The notes below the pieces were generated by a model. That model was not told the DNA's origin. It worked only from the letters and a program-made list of their open reading frames with translations, and did no database searches. Both the position numbers and the translations under genes were made by a program. DNA of 26,139 bases from the IMG/VR virus record IMGVR_UViG_3300033894_000009, positions 1 to 26,139 of that record; one strand, 5' to 3'. How positions within the stretch are numbered: position 1 is the first letter of the stretch; every line of letters begins with the position of its first letter. Shown piece after piece: positions 23,368 through 26,139 of this stretch. Origin of the DNA: a virus.

Positions 23368-24345
23368 CTATGCTTGTCTTGTGATAGCAAGATATGGTAT
23401 ATTATATCTATTACCACCATCATAAAAAGTGCCTAAAAAATAGCCTACATTCGGAGATAGGTTTACTCTTGATGTGTATATAGTTTCAAAAGCTGTATTG
23501 CTTGTGTAAGTATTTATCGCAACTCCGCCGTTATATGCATATAAAGAAAACTCTCCTGCTCCGCCATAAGTAAATGGCACAGTAGCATTAGTGTAATCAG
23601 AAGAAACTCTTTTAAAAGAAAAACCTTTTAACACATCATTATTTAAATGTGCGGAATAAAAATCAAATTTTAAACAATCTCCAGTAGCTAAACAAGTTTG
23701 ATTGCTTGGTTTAAACATAAGCCAATCTTCTTTTCCGTAAGTGATATAACCACGCCAATAACTTTCTGGGATAATAGCCACTCTTACTACTGATTTATTT
23801 CTCATTAAAAATGTTTGACCTGGCATAAGATAGATTATTTTATAGTCTTCGTTTGGGTCATAATCATTTGCGTAAACTTCTACTACTTTACCAAGTGAAG
23901 GAAAGATTTTAAACCAGCCTGAATAACCTAATAACTCTAAGCTTCCGTCATTGTCGTTTATTCTTAATCTTCCTGCTTTATACCACGGGTCTTTAAAAAT
24001 CCAATCTTTCCAATTCACATCCACCCAATACGAGCCGTTGTAATACTTTAAACTATTATCAGCAGGATTATACCACGATGTATAAACATTTGGTATATTA
24101 TGTGTGTAGTCATGATTATTTTCATTTGACGGCTCAAATGTTTGTATAAACATCTCAGTGTAAGGAATAGCTGTAGGAGTAGTGATGTAAGGATTTATTA
24201 CAATGTCATTTCCAAACCCATGCTCTCGGAAGTAGTCTACGATAACTCCTAAAATTTTAAAGTTGTCGTTAGCTTTAAGCAATTCTGTAGGTATTTGGTT
24301 GTCGTATGGTGCATAAGGATTAAACGGATCTGGTGTGTATATCAT
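23368..24345 (-). CDS. Tail-fibre / receptor-binding protein, paralogue A
   Basis: A 325-residue protein. The N-terminus is DPFNPYAPYDNQIPTELLKANDNF (motif NPFNP...TEL...AN(D/N)NF), followed by SWYNPADNSLKYYNG and WVDVNW, KAGRLRIND, a W-rich block, SLGKVVEV, MPGQTFLMRNKS and YWRG; it ends with NVGYFLGTFYDGG. The neighbouring gene shows the same string of motifs, so the pair is a tandem duplication. The middle to late part (about 205-290) is divergent and most likely holds receptor binding. Its position next to lysis genes and fibre-assembly gene supports a fibre role. GAGGTGATATAG precedes ATG 24345. Confidence 0.62.
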   Translation of the reverse strand: MIYTPDPFNPYAPYDNQIPTELLKANDNFKILGVIVDYFREHGFGNDIVINPYITTPTAIPYTEMFIQTFEPSNENNHDYTHNIPNVYTSWYNPADNSLKYYNGSYWVDVNWKDWIFKDPWYKAGRLRINDNDGSLELLGYSGWFKIFPSLGKVVEVYANDYDPNEDYKIIYLMPGQTFLMRNKSVVRVAIIPESYWRGYITYGKEDWLMFKPSNQTCLATGDCLKFDFYSAHLNNDVLKGFSFKRVSSDYTNATVPFTYGGAGEFSLYAYNGGVAINTYTSNTAFETIYTSRVNLSPNVGYFLGTFYDGGNRYNIPYLAITRQA

Positions 24346-24355
24346 CTATATCACC

Positions 24356-25339
24356 TCACATAGACCTTGTAAATAAAGCATAATCTATATTTGTTGTAGC
24401 ATTATTGTAGTAGAAGCTTCCTATAAAATATCCGTTTGTAGGGAATGTTATCCGTGAAAAAGCTATTTCAGCATCTGGTGTAGTAGAAGCGTTAGCACTA
24501 CCAAAACCTTGTGCTACCATATCGTAATAAATGGTGTTGGAAGATTTTAATAACATAACCGAAAAACTTTTAAATACGCCTGAATAAATATTCTTTGCTA
24601 TTGTTAAGTAAGATAAAGATGATGATGTATTTGCACTCGGTGAAGATGAGCCGAGTGCGTAAATAGTTTTAATAACTCCATCAGAACCTGATATATTACT
24701 TGGTAATATGCCTGAAGTATATGCCCCTGGTTGGTAATAAAATAACTCACCTCGCCAAAATGAAGGATAAGTTATAGCGGCACGGAAAAGTTTTTTATTT
24801 CTTACCAATAAAGACTGACCTGGAGATAAATACGCTATTTTAAAGTTATCGCCTGCGTTTGTATCATCTGCTATAACTTCTACTACTCTACCGATAGTGG
24901 GGAATATTTGATACCAGTTATTATTGTCATTTGATATTTGCAGTTGCCCGTTGTTTATTCTTATATTACCTGCTTTATACCATATATCTTCACTCACCCA
25001 TTTAGTCCAATCTACTTGTTGCCAATTACTGCCGTCATAATAATTCAAAGTGTTATCGTTTAGATTATACCAAGTGTCGTAAATAGACGGTGTAGAAGGT
25101 TGTGTGCTTGATATATAAAACTGTGTGTAGGGAATAGATAAAGGAGATATACCAGCTGAGCTTGAAGCATTAGCTACGCTGTCTGCTATTGCTGCATGGC
25201 TTACTATTCCTGTTGTTGGATCGCCGTTTTTAAAAGCTTGTGCTAATATCTGAAAATTATTGTTAGCTAAATTTAACTCCGTTTTAACCTGCCCTTGATA
25301 GCGGGTGTTTGGATTAAACGGATTATTTGTGTAGCTCAT
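24356..25339 (-). CDS. Tail-fibre / receptor-binding protein, paralogue B
   Basis: A 327-residue protein, clearly homologous to the next gene. Shared landmarks in order: NPFNP, TELNLANNNFQIL, IPYTQFYIS, TWYNLNDNTLNYYDG, YKAGNIRINNG, QIFPTIGRVVEV, YLSPGQSLLVRNKKLFRAAI, FWRG, and NGYFIGSFY near the end. The stretch after FWRG is Ser/Ala/Thr-rich and unrelated by eye to that of its partner. AAGGTGATG precedes ATG 25339; it overlaps the previous gene by one base and leaves 10 bp before the next. The two may form one fibre or serve different receptors. Confidence 0.62.
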   Translation of the reverse strand: MSYTNNPFNPNTRYQGQVKTELNLANNNFQILAQAFKNGDPTTGIVSHAAIADSVANASSSAGISPLSIPYTQFYISSTQPSTPSIYDTWYNLNDNTLNYYDGSNWQQVDWTKWVSEDIWYKAGNIRINNGQLQISNDNNNWYQIFPTIGRVVEVIADDTNAGDNFKIAYLSPGQSLLVRNKKLFRAAITYPSFWRGELFYYQPGAYTSGILPSNISGSDGVIKTIYALGSSSPSANTSSSLSYLTIAKNIYSGVFKSFSVMLLKSSNTIYYDMVAQGFGSANASTTPDAEIAFSRITFPTNGYFIGSFYYNNATTNIDYALFTRSM

Positions 25340-25776
25340 TATACATCACCTTCAAACTTAATTTCAATACTGTTTAACTCTTCAATAGTAGTGGCATTGT
25401 TTATTGCTTGTTTCAACTGCTCGCCCCAAACTCTGATATTTTCTCTTTGCTGTAGTTGTGAAGAGTATTTTTGTTTTAATGCTTCTACTTGGTCTGTATC
25501 ATTAAGTAATTGAGCTTCTGATATTTTTGTAATAATGTAATCAGTGCTGGATAATAAAGAAGCAGTGTAAGTTTTAAGTTGAGATAGTTTAGATTGCTTA
25601 GCTTCATTTAATTTTTCAGCGTAAGTTTTAACTCTGATTGTGCCGTTGTCAAGGATGACATCTTCTGGTGAATTAACATCAAACTCTTGAGCGTTAACTC
25701 CTTTAGGAATAGCTTCAGGAAATAAAGCACAGCAGAGTGTGTTAATCTGTGGATGTATGTAAGCAAATACTTTCAT
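25339..25776 (-). CDS. Tail-fibre assembly-like protein
   Basis: A 145-residue protein. A beta N-terminus (KVFAYIHPQINTLCCALFP, then DVILDNGTIRVKTYAEKL) leads into a long helical hairpin (EAKQSKLSQLKTYTASLL to EALKQKYSSQLQQRENIRVWGEQL) and a last strand IEELNSIEIKF. This organisation matches the C-terminal part of phage tail-fibre assembly/chaperone proteins and DUF4376-type domains. It sits between a fibre/adhesin gene and two fibre genes, where chaperones are usual. AGGAGG precedes ATG 25776. It could also be a virion component rather than a chaperone. Confidence 0.5.
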   Translation of the reverse strand: MKVFAYIHPQINTLCCALFPEAIPKGVNAQEFDVNSPEDVILDNGTIRVKTYAEKLNEAKQSKLSQLKTYTASLLSSTDYIITKISEAQLLNDTDQVEALKQKYSSQLQQRENIRVWGEQLKQAINNATTIEELNSIEIKFEGDV

Positions 25777-26139
25777 TATGCTAACCTCCTAACTAATATG
25801 TAGCCTGAAGATGATTGTAAAAAAGTTATTGTCCCGAGCGAAGTCCAACTAACTGGAGAAGACCAATGAGAAGCGTAATGCCTTACACTATAAGGATTGT
25901 CGCTAAAAGATGAGGCATGCTGTGTAATAACTTTAGCTCCACTTGTATCTATGTAAGATATAATTGTGCCTGTCCCAGAAGGGTTTCCGAGATAAAAATA
26001 ATTAGTGTTAATCCCGCTTGAATTAGTAGAAGTTGCCGAGCCGTTGTAAGACATTCCCCAGTTTGTGGAGTAAAATTTACTTGAATATGATGTATTATTT
26101 GGCAACAATCCGCAACCTGACTGTGTATATAACCAATAC
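25776..26139 (-). CDS. C-terminal part of a fibre or adhesin protein, cut by the window edge
   Basis: The frame is open to the right edge, so the TTG at 26108 is not a real start. Visible are about 120 residues, beginning YWLYTQSGCGLLPNNTSYSS and ending ILVRRLA. The composition is very rich in Ser, Thr, Tyr, Asn, Gly and Trp with little charge, as in surface-exposed beta structures at the tip of phage fibres. Its stop overlaps the start of the fibre-assembly-like gene by one base. The family cannot be set from this fragment. Confidence 0.6.
   Translation of the reverse strand, partial: YWLYTQSGCGLLPNNTSYSSKFYSTNWGMSYNGSATSTNSSGINTNYFYLGNPSGTGTIISYIDTSGAKVITQHASSFSDNPYSVRHYASHWSSPVSWTSLGTITFLQSSSGYILVRRLA

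Overview
The window is one contiguous piece of a tailed double-stranded DNA phage (or a closely related prophage) of podovirus type. It is AT-rich, roughly one third G+C by eye. Arginine is coded mostly by AGA/AGG, and Shine-Dalgarno sites (GGAGG, AAGGAG) are strong before nearly every gene. There is no tRNA, rRNA, CRISPR array, insertion sequence or host housekeeping gene. The family-A DNA polymerase at the left edge carries a 3'-5' exonuclease domain and an unusual motif A (DFPQIELR). From memory this resembles polymerases of hot-spring Aquificales viruses (the 3173 Pol / Pyrovirus type). An AT-rich Aquificales host such as Sulfurihydrogenibium or Hydrogenobaculum is therefore a reasonable guess, but not proven.

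Layout. Positions 1-2902 on the + strand form a replication/DNA-modification block: polA (5' end outside the window), a full-length dndC homologue, a small Cys4 zinc-ribbon protein and a small VRR-NUC-like PD-(D/E)xK nuclease. The last three overlap or nearly overlap and should be co-transcribed. This block ends at a convergent junction where the two stop codons overlap by 4 bp within a hairpin followed by a T-rich tract.

Everything from 2899 to the right edge is on the - strand, read right to left. The order of transcription is: a partial fibre/adhesin gene; a fibre-assembly-like gene; two tandem paralogous fibre genes; a lysis cassette (i-spanin, lipoprotein o-spanin, holin, secreted lytic transglycosylase); portal; a small membrane protein; an unknown protein; an ATP-grasp enzyme; a possible small terminase; a repeat-rich virion protein; a propeller-like virion protein; two small proteins; large terminase; scaffold; N4-gp56-type major capsid protein; head-tail adaptor; three ejection-type proteins; a giant 1659-residue internal virion protein; and two small proteins. 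From scaffold to giant protein the order echoes T7 (scaffold, capsid, gp11-like, then gp14/15/16-like ejection proteins). The large terminase lies far from portal.

The late block is packed almost without gaps, yet three sigma70-type promoters are embedded in it. Two are perfect TTGACA/TATAAT pairs, before portal and before the 123-aa virion protein. The third has a perfect -35 and a weaker -10, before scaffold/capsid. Each predicts a very short leader that reaches straight into a strong ribosome binding site, so these modules can be boosted independently of read-through.

The parts most worth following up are the phage-borne DndC (phosphorothioate-type DNA sulfur chemistry) next to a DNA polymerase and a nuclease; the ATP-grasp enzyme with a small unknown partner inside the morphogenesis operon; the virion protein built from five exact 60-bp units, two of them identical; and the duplicated fibre genes with conserved ends and a divergent centre.
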